A stretch of DNA of 7,767 nt, from NCBI GenBank assembly GCA_015492755.1, contig WGEM01000015.1, positions 1-7,767 on the forward strand. Reading direction: 5' to 3'. The notes beneath the pieces are model-generated. The model was not told where the DNA came from. It saw nothing but the letters and a program-made list of their open reading frames with translations, and ran no database searches. Numbering within the stretch: the stretch's first letter is position 1; every line of letters starts with the position of its first letter. This DNA is from Gemmatimonadota bacterium (GTDB lineage: Bacteria > Gemmatimonadota > Gemmatimonadetes > Longimicrobiales > Gaopeijiaceae). This document shows, in pieces, positions 7,571-7,767 of this stretch. A program made the translations under genes and the position numbers.

Positions 7571-7767
7571 TCAGCGGCGTCGGAGCGCCACCCGCTCCAG
7601 CGCCCAGCGCGCCGCTTCCTCCGGATCGCCGAAGCGGGGCAGCTCCAGTCCCTCCACAGGGGACGGCCCCAGGAGCGCCACGTCCAGCCCCTTCTTCCTG
7701 GCCAGGGCGATTTCGGAGAGGGTGCCCCAGCGCCCACCCACCGCCACCACCGCCTCGGCGAAGCCCA
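7571..7767 (-). CDS. SLOG/LOG-type Rossmann-fold nucleotide-binding protein, C-terminal part
   Basis: Reading the minus strand from the window edge gives 64 residues in an uninterrupted frame to a TGA at 7573-7571. The 5' end lies outside the window. The start of the fragment reads AVVAVGGRWGTLSEIALA followed by a basic turn and VALLG. This matches the GGxGTLSE nucleotide/phosphate-binding segment of the SLOG superfamily, most closely the TIGR00725-like proteins and LOG (lysine decarboxylase-like) proteins, in which the motif is usually PGGxGTxxE. The usual proline is valine here, as in TIGR00725-type members. The tail (FGDPEEAARWALERV) is the expected closing helix. The substrate cannot be told from this part. 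It is on the same strand as the ccm operon but separated by 146 bases and a hairpin, so a shared role is not implied. Confidence 0.8.
   Translation of the reverse strand, partial: GFAEAVVAVGGRWGTLSEIALARKKGLDVALLGPSPVEGLELPRFGDPEEAARWALERVALRRR

Overview
This is a strongly GC-rich window, almost fully packed with bacterial genes. Nearly everything lies on the minus strand. The core is a cytochrome c maturation (Ccm, System I) operon, transcribed right to left: ccmE (7424-7002), ccmF (7005-4939), a small membrane/zinc-ribbon protein resembling the N-terminal part of CcmI (4931-4500), ccmA (4503-3730), ccmB (3733-3053), ccmC (3056-2355) and a ccmD-like gene (2350-2117). Four of the six junctions are 4-base ATGA stop/start overlaps and the other two gaps are 4 and 7 bases, so this is one tightly coupled transcription unit. 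A cytoplasmic-membrane envelope, an outer-membrane-type beta-barrel protein and the composition point to a high-GC Gram-negative bacterium. The Cys-type CcmE, a CcmD with an apparent signal peptide and the 'PPDTVYV' style of linker make Gemmatimonadota or a neighbouring phylum my best guess, but this is an inference.

Layout from left to right. The 3' end of an unrecognised plus-strand gene (to 395) converges on a minus-strand gene for a secreted beta-barrel protein (1931-495). A perfect 15-bp terminator hairpin (433-466) separates them. The barrel gene has its own plausible sigma70-type promoter (2062-2034), a hairpin at the start of its leader and a very strong ribosome-binding site. It is therefore probably a separate unit rather than the tail of the ccm operon. 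The ccm operon fills 2117-7424. Upstream of it, on the same strand, is the 3' end of a SLOG/LOG-type Rossmann-fold protein (7767-7571), followed by a terminator-like hairpin (7564-7543).

How the genes work together: CcmA (ATPase), CcmB and CcmC, with CcmD, load haem onto the periplasmic chaperone CcmE and release it. CcmF then takes haem from CcmE and attaches it to apocytochrome c. The most notable point is that CcmE here lacks the classical haem-binding histidine and has Cys127 in a C-x-x-x-Y motif. The window also contains no CcmG or CcmH thiol-redox gene. This matches the variant System I known from Desulfovibrio and some archaea, here with an added CcmI-N-like zinc-ribbon protein between ccmF and ccmA.
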